From positions 82,012-146,011 of the forward strand of contig CAJTPZ010000003.1 in assembly GCA_910578395.1 (NCBI GenBank): 64,000 nt of DNA, written 5' to 3'. The stretch comes from an uncultured Muribaculaceae bacterium. GTDB taxonomy: Bacteria; Bacteroidota; Bacteroidia; Bacteroidales; Muribaculaceae. Each line of letters starts with the position of its first letter. Position 1 is the stretch's first letter. The position numbers and the translations under genes were made by a program. Below are positions 9,541 to 16,928 of the stretch, one piece after another. The notes under the pieces were generated by a model. That model did not search any database and was not told the origin of the DNA. It was given only the letters and a program-made list of their open reading frames with translations.

Positions 9541-10436
9541 ATGCACTCAGTATTGTGAGGAAGAACCGAGCCGGACGAGGTTATGTGCTTGCCGCCATAG
9601 CTTCATGTACTTATGGCCTGAATCCTCTTTTCTGTGTCCCGCTTTATAATCTTGGTCTTGACGTAAGTTCAGTACTTTTTTACCGATACACAGTTGCGGC
9701 AGCTCTTCTTGCCTTGATCATGGTGTCGTCAAAAATGTCGTTCAGACTTCATAGACGCGAGATTGTTCCTATCGTATTTGCCGGAATACTTTTTGCAGTA
9801 TCGTCTCTTTTCCTGTTTTATAGTTACAAATTTATGGATGTGGGTATTGCCTCGACAATACTTTATGTGACTCCTTTTTTTGTTGCTGCTATAATGGCGG
9901 TGTTTTTCCACCAGCGCATACCGCTTACCGGAATCATCTGCATAGCTGTGGCACTTGTCGGCATCGGTATGCTGTCGATCAAGGCAGACAGTACGATACA
10001 GAATCCGATCGGAATCCTGTGTGTTGTAGGCTCGTCGCTTACTTATGCTGTCTACATGATCATCATAAACCGGTCGTGCCTAAACCGGATGGGCACTGTG
10101 CCTCTGACTTTTTATTCGATAATAGCCGGAATTTTTGTGTTTGCGGTATTTATGAACTTCTTTAGAGATCTTGTACCGCTACCACTTACTTATAATGCTG
10201 TGTTTAATGTAGCCGGCCTTGCTATATTCCCGACTGTGGTTTCTATTGTGACAATGACTGTCGCTATACAGGATATCGGTCCTGTGCCGACATCGATACT
10301 TGAAGCTCTGGAGCCAGTAACGGCTCTGATGATAGGATGCTGGATGTTTGGTGAGTCTCTTACAGCATTGAATATGGCCGGAGTCGCCGTTGTGCTTTCG
10401 GCAGTGACATTGTTTGTCCTGTCGAAACATGAATGA
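9537..10436 (+). CDS. EamA-family (DMT) inner-membrane transporter
   Basis: The protein has 299 residues with ten predicted membrane helices in two EamA repeats (about 15-145 and 155-295). GALEPVTALM-type residues, here LEALEPVTALMIG, are conserved in helix 9-10 of the second repeat. Members of this drug/metabolite transporter superfamily export or import small metabolites such as amino acids; the substrate cannot be told from sequence. The start overlaps the rnr stop by four bases, and bioB follows after 36 bases, so rnr-eamA-bioB is probably one transcript. A biotin-related substrate is conceivable from position only. Confidence 0.85.
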   Translation: MNALSIVRKNRAGRGYVLAAIASCTYGLNPLFCVPLYNLGLDVSSVLFYRYTVAAALLALIMVSSKMSFRLHRREIVPIVFAGILFAVSSLFLFYSYKFMDVGIASTILYVTPFFVAAIMAVFFHQRIPLTGIICIAVALVGIGMLSIKADSTIQNPIGILCVVGSSLTYAVYMIIINRSCLNRMGTVPLTFYSIIAGIFVFAVFMNFFRDLVPLPLTYNAVFNVAGLAIFPTVVSIVTMTVAIQDIGPVPTSILEALEPVTALMIGCWMFGESLTALNMAGVAVVLSAVTLFVLSKHE

Positions 10437-10472
10437 CGCAATAGATAAAACAAATTGATCATTTCGGAAAAA

Positions 10473-11435
10473 ATGGAAACAATAAACAGGCTTAAAGAAA
10501 AGGTGTTTGCCGGTGGGGAGATAACTTATGAAGAGGGGGTGAGTCTGATCAAGACAAACCATAGGGAAGCTCTTTTTGAGGCTTCGGCTGAAATTACAAG
10601 GAAGTTCTGTACAAGAGAATTTGACTCTTGTTCGATTGTGAATGTCCGTTCAGGCAAATGTTCGGAAAATTGCAAATGGTGTGCACAATCGGCTCATTAC
10701 AACACTGGCTGTCATGCGTACGAACTTATGGGCCGGGATGAATGTATTGAATCAGCACGTTACAATCATGAGCGTGGCATAAAACGCCTGTCGCTTGTAG
10801 CAAGCGGCCGTTCATTGGGGAGGCGTGCGCTTGACGAGGTATGTGGTATACTCCGTGATATCAAGAATAATGTCGGGATCAGCACCTGCGCTTCGCTCGG
10901 GCTGCTGTCAAGGGATGAATTGCAGAAACTTTATGACAGTGGGGTGCGGCGTTATCACTGTAATCTTGAGACCGCACCGTCTTATTTCGCCAAACTCTGT
11001 ACGACTCACACCATAGACGATAAAATTAAAACAATTGAGACAGCACATGAACTTGGCTTTGAGGTGTGTAGCGGCGGTATAATCGGAATGGGAGAGTCGG
11101 CCGAGCAGCGTGTAGAATTAGGGGTAAAACTTCGTGAAGCCAAACCTCTGAGTATTCCTATCAATATTTTGTCACCTATACCCGGCACTCCGCTCGCTGA
11201 TGTGGCTCCGATAGGCGATGACGAGATTCTTGTCACAGTTGCAGTATTCCGTTTTCTGCATCCTCGTACTCAGCTACGTTTTGCCGGAGGTCGTGGCCGT
11301 CTGTCACGCGAGACACAACTGAAGTGTCTCACGATAGGTGTGAACGGAGGTATTGTAGGTGACTTGCTGACAACGATTGGAAGTCAGATCGATGAAGACC
11401 GATGTCTTGTGGAGGAGGCCGGATATAGATTCTGA
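10473..11435 (+). CDS. bioB: biotin synthase (radical SAM), atypical auxiliary-cluster ligands
   Basis: BioB inserts sulfur into dethiobiotin using S-adenosylmethionine radical chemistry. From the ATG at 10473 the protein has 320 residues; a TTG six codons upstream is possible but less likely. The radical-SAM cysteines are C63, C67 and C70 (in CSENCKWC). Compared with the E. coli enzyme, ligands of the auxiliary cluster are partly changed. The position of Cys97 is Ser107 here, while Cys139, Cys199 and Arg269 match Cys128, Cys188 and Arg260. An extra Cys163 (YHCNLET) replaces the usual His. That pattern may reflect the alternative cluster type described for BioB of obligate anaerobes. No other bio gene is nearby. 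HydE/PylB-like radical SAM proteins are the main alternative, but the CSGGI and AGGR motifs favour BioB. Confidence 0.85.
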   Translation: METINRLKEKVFAGGEITYEEGVSLIKTNHREALFEASAEITRKFCTREFDSCSIVNVRSGKCSENCKWCAQSAHYNTGCHAYELMGRDECIESARYNHERGIKRLSLVASGRSLGRRALDEVCGILRDIKNNVGISTCASLGLLSRDELQKLYDSGVRRYHCNLETAPSYFAKLCTTHTIDDKIKTIETAHELGFEVCSGGIIGMGESAEQRVELGVKLREAKPLSIPINILSPIPGTPLADVAPIGDDEILVTVAVFRFLHPRTQLRFAGGRGRLSRETQLKCLTIGVNGGIVGDLLTTIGSQIDEDRCLVEEAGYRF

Positions 11436-11526
11436 TCTTGTTCTGAAAACAATAAAAGATGTCCCGTCTATCCTGAAATTAACAATTATTATTTCACATG
11501 GGCGTCTTTTGATGTGGATGAATTAT

Positions 11527-11534
11527 TAATTTTG
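11527..11534 (+). promoter_or_regulatory. tpiA promoter -7 element
   Basis: TAATTTTG matches TAnnTTTG and sits 30 bases before the tpiA ATG. A TTTTG at 11507-11511 is the nearest -33-like sequence; its spacing of 15 is short. Just upstream, AAAAGATGTCC (from 11456) can pair with GGGCGTCTTTT (to 11510), giving a weak bioB terminator with a large loop. Confidence 0.6.
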
Positions 11535-11563
11535 CATTAAACTTTTTTTAACAGCATAGACTA

Positions 11564-12319
11564 ATGAGAAAGAACGTAGTTGCAGGCAACTGGAAGATGA
11601 ACACTACTCTCCAGGAGGGTGTAAAACTGGCTGAGGACGTAAACGAGGCACTGAAGAATGTTGATGCAAAGTGCGATGTAGTGATATGTGTGCCTTTCAC
11701 ACATCTTGCATCGGTGAATGCAGTTATTGATCCGGCAAAGCTTGGTCTCGGTGCAGAGAACTGCGCAGACCATGTGAAAGGCGCATATACCGGAGAGATT
11801 TCGGCACCGATGGTTGCATCGACAGGCGCAACATATGTAATTCTGGGCCATTCGGAGCGTCGTCAGTACTACGGTGAGACTTCGGAAACTCTCAAGGAGA
11901 AAGTAAATCTTGCTCTTGCCAATAACCTTACTCCGATTTTTTGTATCGGCGAGGTTCTCGAGCAGCGTGAAAACGGTTCATACCTTGAGGTTGTGAAATC
12001 TCAGATCGAAGAAGCTCTTTTTGAGCTCAGCGCCGAGGATTTTTCCAAACTTATTCTCGCATACGAGCCTGTATGGGCGATCGGTACAGGCAAAACCGCA
12101 ACTGATGACCAGGCACAGGAAATGCATGCATTTATCCGCGGTGTGATCGCTGACAAATACGGCAAAGAAGTGGCAGACAACACATCTATCCTCTATGGAG
12201 GCAGCTGTAAGCCCAGTAACGCGAAGGCACTCTTTGCAAAGCCTGACGTTGACGGCGGACTCATAGGTGGCGCGGCACTCGAAGCTGAGTCATTCATGGG
12301 TATCGTGACTGCATTCTGA
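11564..12319 (+). CDS. tpiA: triosephosphate isomerase
   Basis: TpiA interconverts dihydroxyacetone phosphate and glyceraldehyde 3-phosphate in glycolysis. The 251 residues form a complete TIM barrel. Catalytic residues are visible: Lys11 in GNWKMN, His96 in LGHSERR, and Glu168 in AYEPVWAIGTGK. The phosphate-binding GGS (LYGGSCKPSNA) and GGLIGGAALE loops are near the C-terminus. The gene has its own promoter. The SPOR protein and folE follow on the same strand with short gaps, so it may head a three-gene transcript. Confidence 0.98.
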   Translation: MRKNVVAGNWKMNTTLQEGVKLAEDVNEALKNVDAKCDVVICVPFTHLASVNAVIDPAKLGLGAENCADHVKGAYTGEISAPMVASTGATYVILGHSERRQYYGETSETLKEKVNLALANNLTPIFCIGEVLEQRENGSYLEVVKSQIEEALFELSAEDFSKLILAYEPVWAIGTGKTATDDQAQEMHAFIRGVIADKYGKEVADNTSILYGGSCKPSNAKALFAKPDVDGGLIGGAALEAESFMGIVTAF

Positions 12320-12353
12320 TTGCGGTACTGTTAACACAAAAACGCTAAATTCA

Positions 12354-12905
12354 ATGATGATGAAACGCTGGTGTACTAATGTTGCTCTGCCGTGTCTCGC
12401 TTTTTCGCTTTTGCCTGTTACGGCAAAAGGAGAAGAGCCCGATTCGACGACAACTATCATTGACCATATACAGGCTTCGGGAATTATAACAATAGTTCAG
12501 CCGGAGAAAATGCTTGAGCGTCTGTCGGGCGGCAGTAAGTCAGCGACAGAACGGCAGGTATTGCATATGGGTGATGTGACGGTTCCGGCGTCAGAGTCGT
12601 CAAATGCTACAGAAAACACCGAAACGGTATCCGGCGCAACACGAACAGCCGGATACCGTGTCCAGGTGTTCAGCGACAATAATGCCCGTTCGGCAAAGAG
12701 TGAAGCCCGCAGCAAGGCACAGGCTATTTCGGAACGTATACCGCAATACCGTACGTATGTAGTGTATCAGTCTCCTTACTGGCGATTGAAAGTGGGAGAT
12801 TTCACGACAGCTACCGAGGCAGAGAATGCCGCTGATATGATAAAGAAAATGTTTCCCTCGTATGCCCGCGAGGTGAGAGTTGTGAGAGACCGAATAAACA
12901 AATGA
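12354..12905 (+). CDS. SPOR domain-containing secreted protein
   Basis: The protein has 183 residues. It has an N-terminal signal peptide (about 1-25, with hydrophobic ALPCLAFSLLPVTA) and a spacer rich in Thr/Ser (about 30-95). A C-terminal SPOR domain (about 97-178, starting GYRVQVFSDN and ending with the second repeat strand YAREVRVVRDR) completes it. SPOR domains bind glycan strands lacking stem peptides at division sites, so a periplasmic septal peptidoglycan-binding role is likely. Its stop overlaps the folE start (ATGA), indicating translational coupling, although the two functions are unrelated. Confidence 0.88.
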   Translation: MMMKRWCTNVALPCLAFSLLPVTAKGEEPDSTTTIIDHIQASGIITIVQPEKMLERLSGGSKSATERQVLHMGDVTVPASESSNATENTETVSGATRTAGYRVQVFSDNNARSAKSEARSKAQAISERIPQYRTYVVYQSPYWRLKVGDFTTATEAENAADMIKKMFPSYAREVRVVRDRINK

Positions 12906-13471
12906 CCGAAGAAAAGACAATAGCCGAGCTCGCCGAACACTATGAGGCGATTTTGCGTCTGGTTGGCGAAGACCCTGATCGCGAAGGGCTTAAGAAGACT
13001 CCGATGCGGGCAGCCAAGGCCATGTGGTATGCAACACGTGGTTATCGTCAGGAACCATCGGAAATAATGCGTGAGGCAATTTTTGAATATGCCGGTTCGC
13101 GCATGATTGTTGTCAAGGATATAGAGTTCTACTCATTTTGCGAACATCATATCCTTCCGTTCTTCGGAAAAATATCAATAGGTTATATTCCTGACGGCAA
13201 TATGATCGGGTTGAGTAAACTTGCGCGTATCGTCGACGCATATTCCCGCAGATTACAGGTGCAGGAGCGATTGACAGCCCAGGTATGTCGGGAGGTTTAT
13301 GAAACGCTTTCGGCCAAAGGGGTGATTGTGGCATGCACCGGTGAGCATCTGTGTATGAAAATGAGGGGGGTTGAGAAACAGGAGTCGGCAACAACTACAG
13401 TCGATTATCTCGGAGTTTTTGAAGACAACATCAAGTTGCGTGAGGAATTTTTTAATTCGCTGAGACACTAA
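12902..13471 (+). CDS. folE: GTP cyclohydrolase I
   Basis: FolE converts GTP to 7,8-dihydroneopterin triphosphate, the first step of tetrahydrofolate (and possibly queuosine) synthesis. It has 189 residues, normal for the family. Zinc ligands are in SFCEHHILPF (Cys and His) and in CTGEHLCM (second Cys). The GTP-binding residues in IGLSKLARIVDAYSRRLQVQERLT and the C-terminal REEFF are conserved. It starts inside the SPOR gene's stop codon and ends convergent with maf, overlapping it by four bases. Confidence 0.97.
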   Translation: MTEEKTIAELAEHYEAILRLVGEDPDREGLKKTPMRAAKAMWYATRGYRQEPSEIMREAIFEYAGSRMIVVKDIEFYSFCEHHILPFFGKISIGYIPDGNMIGLSKLARIVDAYSRRLQVQERLTAQVCREVYETLSAKGVIVACTGEHLCMKMRGVEKQESATTTVDYLGVFEDNIKLREEFFNSLRH

Positions 13472-14067
13472 AGGCAAAATAGCCTTAGTTTGTCATAAAT
13501 CAAATGTGTCGGCAGGCCCATGACGGTGTAGAAGCTGCCGTTTATAGAGCGTATTCCTGCAAGTCCTATCCATTCTTGAATCCCATAGGCGCCGGCTTTG
13601 TCGAAAGGCTGGTATTTTGCGATGTATTCACGTAATTCTTCTGAGGGAAGCGGCATGAACTCAACATCGGCCTTATCGGAAAATGAAATCTGACGATTTT
13701 TTGTAGTCAGTGTCACTCCAGTGATTACACGATGTATTTTACCTGACAAAAGTTCTAACATTTCAAATGCCTGACGCTCGTCGTGAGGTTTTCCAAGTAC
13801 ACGTGAAAAACGGTCACCTGCCAGAACAACAGTGTCGGCTGTAATGAGCAGCTGCTTATCGGTCAATAGCGGAGAGTGAGCCAGAGCTTTTTTACGGGCA
13901 ATATAAAGCGGGATTTCTTCCGTAGAAATGTTTTCGGGATAGGATTCATCGATTTTGAGATCATTAGCTATGCTGAATGAAAGCCCAAGAGAAGAAAGAA
14001 GTTCTCGTCTGCGAGGTGAATTACTGGCAAGTATAACCTCAAACGGAAGTTTCTCGAATAAGATCAT
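13468..14067 (-). CDS. maf: Maf-family nucleoside triphosphate pyrophosphatase
   Basis: Maf enzymes hydrolyse dTTP/UTP or modified nucleotides to the monophosphate and pyrophosphate, acting as house-cleaning enzymes linked to septum formation. The 199-residue length is normal. The signature ASNSPRRRELL is at 14-24. TADTVV with its catalytic Asp is near residue 70, KPHDERQAFEML follows, and DKAGAYGIQEW is near residue 157. YhdE-type (dTTP/UTP) specificity is likely but not proven. It is convergent with folE. TATCTTTA on the minus strand (14099-14092) is one base off a -7 promoter consensus, 25 bases before the ATG. Confidence 0.92.
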   Translation of the reverse strand: MILFEKLPFEVILASNSPRRRELLSSLGLSFSIANDLKIDESYPENISTEEIPLYIARKKALAHSPLLTDKQLLITADTVVLAGDRFSRVLGKPHDERQAFEMLELLSGKIHRVITGVTLTTKNRQISFSDKADVEFMPLPSEELREYIAKYQPFDKAGAYGIQEWIGLAGIRSINGSFYTVMGLPTHLIYDKLRLFCL

Positions 14068-14293
14068 GATCGGAATACTTGGTTTATTGATGTAAAGATA
14101 GTGAAATAATTGAATATATCAGAACGGTAGGTTTGGTTAACAGCTGTATATGTATGGCCTGTTTTCGTTTTGGGTGATTGTTGTGATTTTGAATATAACT
14201 TATTGCTATATTGCTTGAAATTATAATTTATTACGTGATGCGAGTGTTTTTAGCTGTAGGGATCGCATTTGGGGGGATAAATAATGGAATGCC
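14068..14293. other. AT-rich intergenic stretch upstream of maf
   Basis: I find no convincing gene here. A short reading frame ending at 14325 in frame with 14235 (MRVFLAVGIAFGG then NGMPWNHGIG) looks protein-like for about 28 codons and then stops. It may be a fragment of the decayed gene proposed for the next segment. Confidence 0.3.
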
Positions 14294-14683
14294 GTGGAAC
14301 CATGGCATTGGCTTCGGCCCTCGGTGATTGTAACTGAAAATAAATTTCCCCCTGAACAGCAAATTGTGATTTTCACACCGATTCATAGATGGTTCGCTCA
14401 ATTCAGTGAACATAATGTACAACGAGATGAAATGTATGCCAATGATGCAGGAGAGTATATTAATTCTTATGTTGACGTTTTAAAGCGGACTGGAGAATTA
14501 TGGAGTGTTGCAGTTATTGAATTTTTGGTAAAAGCGTTTTTTATCCAATCGATTACAGTCAGAACCAAATATGTAACAGACAAAGAAACCGACCGGTTGC
14601 ACCCGAATGACAATGAGCACTACAGATTGTCGCTAACAGCACAGTATCAGTTGTTTGGCTTGTCGGCTACATTTAAAAGATAA
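14294..14683 (+). pseudogene. unassigned reading frame, possibly remnant of a membrane/outer-membrane protein
   Basis: An open frame of 129 codons from a GTG. I recognise no family. The last about 20 residues (YRLSLTAQYQLFGLSATFKR) alternate polar and hydrophobic residues like the closing strand of an outer-membrane beta barrel. The N-terminal part has no signal peptide. Composition is more AT-rich than neighbours, and the frame sits between maf and a tRNA gene in a region otherwise devoid of genes. A decayed fragment, a lineage-specific gene, or a chance frame are all possible. Confidence 0.3.
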
Positions 14684-14734
14684 ATTTTGTATAATTTTTT
14701 ATCATTTTTACTTGTGATTATGAAATACGCGTAT

Positions 14735-14742
14735 TATCTTTG
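14735..14742 (+). promoter_or_regulatory. promoter -7 element of tRNA-Arg(ACG)
   Basis: TATCTTTG matches TAnnTTTG, with CTTG at 14711-14714 as -33 at a spacing of 20. The tRNA begins 43 bases downstream, a usual leader length for processing. Confidence 0.75.
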
Positions 14743-14785
14743 CACTCGCAAAAGCGAAGATTGAACGCCTTACAGGACAATACAA

Positions 14786-14859
14786 GGCTCCTTAGCTCAA
14801 CTGAATAGAGCATCTGACTACGGATCAGAAGGTTACAGGTTTGAATCCTGTAGGAGTCA
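14786..14859 (+). tRNA. tRNA-Arg (anticodon ACG)
   Basis: A complete cloverleaf: acceptor GGCTCCT pairs with AGGAGTC (14852-14858). The anticodon stem TCTGA/TCAGA encloses loop CTACGGA, giving anticodon ACG (deaminated to ICG), which reads CGU/CGC/CGA Arg codons. The T arm is ACAGG-TTTGAAT-CCTGT. CCA is not encoded. It stands immediately upstream of the Y-family polymerase gene. Confidence 0.95.
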
Positions 14860-14879
14860 CAATCATTAATTTTGCAAGA

Positions 14880-14917
14880 ATGCGTTGTCAGGATTTATCC
14901 ACGGCAACGCATCTTTT
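14880..14917 (+). terminator. terminator after tRNA-Arg(ACG)
   Basis: ATGCGTTG (14880-14887) pairs with CAACGCAT (14905-14912), followed by CTTTTATATAA. It would separate the tRNA transcript from the polymerase gene that starts 34 bases later. Confidence 0.65.
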
Positions 14918-14950
14918 ATATAATGGCTCACCATTTTAAAATACTTGAAA

Positions 14951-16450
14951 ATGAGCCGGGGAATGGAGAGACAGTACATAGCAATAGACCTGAAATCATT
15001 TTATGCGTCGGTGGAGTGTGTGGAGCGTGGACTTGATCCGCTTGACACCAATCTTGTCGTTGCCGATTTGTCGAGAACAGAGAAAACGATATGTCTGGCT
15101 GTATCTCCCGCACTTAAAACTTTGGGGACAGGAGGACGCCCACGTCTTTTTGAGGTTGTGCAGAAAGTCGGATCGGCCAACAGGGCAAGGGGTACGGCAG
15201 GATGCTCTTTTTCCATTAAAGTGCTTCAAAAGCGCAAGGATTTTCAGATCGATTATATTGTCGCACAGCCACGCATGGCTCTTTATATCGATTATAGTAC
15301 GCGTATCTATAATGTATATCTGCGGTTTGTAGCACCAGAAGACATACACATCTATTCGATAGATGAAGTTTTTATAGATGTGACGGATTATAGAAAATTA
15401 TACAGGCTCAGTACACATGATCTTGCCATGAAGATGATAAAGGCTGTGTTTGCAGAGACCGGCATTACAGCAACAGCTGGTATAGGATCAAATCTATATC
15501 TTGCCAAAGTGGCGATGGACATTGTCGCTAAAAATATGCCACCAGGAAAGGATGGCGTGCGTATTGCGGAACTCGATGAGATGAAATATCGCCGACAGTT
15601 ATGGCATCATACCCCTCTGACCGATTTCTGGCGTGTTGGACGCGGAATAGCCCGAAAACTTGAACAGTATGGTATCAGGACAATGGGGGACATAGCGAGG
15701 GTCTCGATCGAGAATGAGGATTCGCTGTATTCAATGTTCGGGGTAAATGCCGAGCTGCTTATAGATCATGCGTGGGGATGGGAACCGGTGACTATCGGAC
15801 ACATCAAGGCTTATAAGCCTGAAACACGTTCGATGAGTAGCGGACAAGTTTTATCGGAACCATATACGATGGAAAAGGCACGTGTGGTTGTACGTGAGAT
15901 GGCTGAAAATATAGCTCTTGAACTTGTGGAAAAAAAGCTGGTGGCAAATCATCTTACACTTACCATCGGATATGATGCAAGCAGTCTTAACAGAGATGAA
16001 ACCAAAATACAGTATAGCGGACGTGTCTCGACTGATTATTATGGACGTAAGGTGCCATATCACGGACATGGAACTTCAAATCTTGGGTCGCATACATCTT
16101 CTGCGAGTCGGATCACTGCGCATCTTACAGCATTGTTTGACAGGATCGTGAATCCTGTTTTATTAATAAGACGTCTGACTGTATCTACAAACAATGTTGT
16201 CGATGAGAACTCTCTGAGCGGTATTATTTCTACAGATCGGCCGAGACAACTCAGCCTGTTTGAGGATAATATAGAAAATACACAGCCTGAATATGATATA
16301 GAGAAACTAAAACGTGAGAGGAAATTGCAGGAGGCTGTAGTCGGCATCAAGAAAGCGTTTGGTAAAAATGCTGTTTGCAAAGGTGTGAATTTTGCCAATG
16401 GAGCTACTCAATTAACTCGAAACCAACAGATCGGAGGACATAAGGCATGA
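14951..16450 (+). CDS. Y-family DNA polymerase, UmuC/UvrX-like
   Basis: This is a translesion DNA polymerase of the DinB/UmuC superfamily. From the ATG at 14951 it has 499 residues. Catalytic acids are Asp13 in AIDLKSFYASVE and Asp138-Glu139 in YSIDEVFID. The finger region RPRLFEVVQKV and long palm resemble the UvrX/YqjW group common in Firmicutes and their mobile elements, rather than E. coli DinB. QLSLF (from residue 433) is a canonical sliding-clamp binding motif and supports access to replication forks. The stop overlaps (ATGA) the start of a YolD-like gene, the typical partner. No LexA-type operator was recognised. Position behind a tRNA and the Firmicutes-like pairing suggest past transfer. 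Confidence 0.88.
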   Translation: MSRGMERQYIAIDLKSFYASVECVERGLDPLDTNLVVADLSRTEKTICLAVSPALKTLGTGGRPRLFEVVQKVGSANRARGTAGCSFSIKVLQKRKDFQIDYIVAQPRMALYIDYSTRIYNVYLRFVAPEDIHIYSIDEVFIDVTDYRKLYRLSTHDLAMKMIKAVFAETGITATAGIGSNLYLAKVAMDIVAKNMPPGKDGVRIAELDEMKYRRQLWHHTPLTDFWRVGRGIARKLEQYGIRTMGDIARVSIENEDSLYSMFGVNAELLIDHAWGWEPVTIGHIKAYKPETRSMSSGQVLSEPYTMEKARVVVREMAENIALELVEKKLVANHLTLTIGYDASSLNRDETKIQYSGRVSTDYYGRKVPYHGHGTSNLGSHTSSASRITAHLTALFDRIVNPVLLIRRLTVSTNNVVDENSLSGIISTDRPRQLSLFEDNIENTQPEYDIEKLKRERKLQEAVVGIKKAFGKNAVCKGVNFANGATQLTRNQQIGGHKA

Positions 16451-16851
16451 GTAGCTATGATGATATAATAAATTTGCCTCATTACCGGTCAAGTACCAGG
16501 AAACCGATGTCAATGGAGGCAAGGGCAGCCCAGTTTGCTCCTTTTGCAGCGTTGTCGGGACATGAGGATGCAATAGCTGAGACTGCACGCTTTACAGATT
16601 CAAGTATAGAGCTTACAGAGGATGAATACAGAGAACTGTCGATAAAGCTTATGACGGTTATGTCAATGTCGCCAAAACCTGTTGTGAAAATAACATATTT
16701 TTGTCGGGACAGCATGAAGCCTGGCGGCATGTATAAAACTGAGACGGGATGTGTAGTTAAGGTGGATGAGACAGAATCTTTACTGGTGATGGATGGTGAT
16801 GTGAAAATACCGCTTGATCTTGTGACCGGAATAGATGGAGATTTTTTATGA
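16447..16851 (+). CDS. YolD-like protein
   Basis: The protein has 134 residues. RKPMSMEARAAQFAPFAAL (about 18-36) and the following HEDAIAET are the signature of the YolD-like family, found in many Gram-positive genomes and gut anaerobes directly after a Y-family polymerase gene. The C-terminal half is beta-rich and ends with IPLDLVTGIDGDFL. Its biochemical role is unknown; a UmuD-like accessory role has been proposed for the family, based on gene pairing. It overlaps the polymerase by four bases and is surely cotranscribed and translationally coupled with it. Confidence 0.8.
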   Translation: MSSYDDIINLPHYRSSTRKPMSMEARAAQFAPFAALSGHEDAIAETARFTDSSIELTEDEYRELSIKLMTVMSMSPKPVVKITYFCRDSMKPGGMYKTETGCVVKVDETESLLVMDGDVKIPLDLVTGIDGDFL

Positions 16852-16928
16852 AGTCAAACAGAGTCGTTTGTAAACATATAAAGCCTTAATTGTGTTGTAG
16901 TTTAAAAACAACTTCTATCTATTATGCT

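Noticed and set aside
14867..14874. TAATTTTG as promoter of the Y-family polymerase gene
   Set aside because: The tRNA terminator lies downstream of it, and the only TTTG upstream, within the tRNA T arm, is 23 bases away. Too weak to call.
14786..16928. Integrated mobile element with attachment sites at tRNA-Arg(ACG)
   Set aside because: I see no integrase, no second copy of the tRNA 3' end (only a 9-base match near 16149) and no other element genes. Past transfer is possible, but a current element is not supported.
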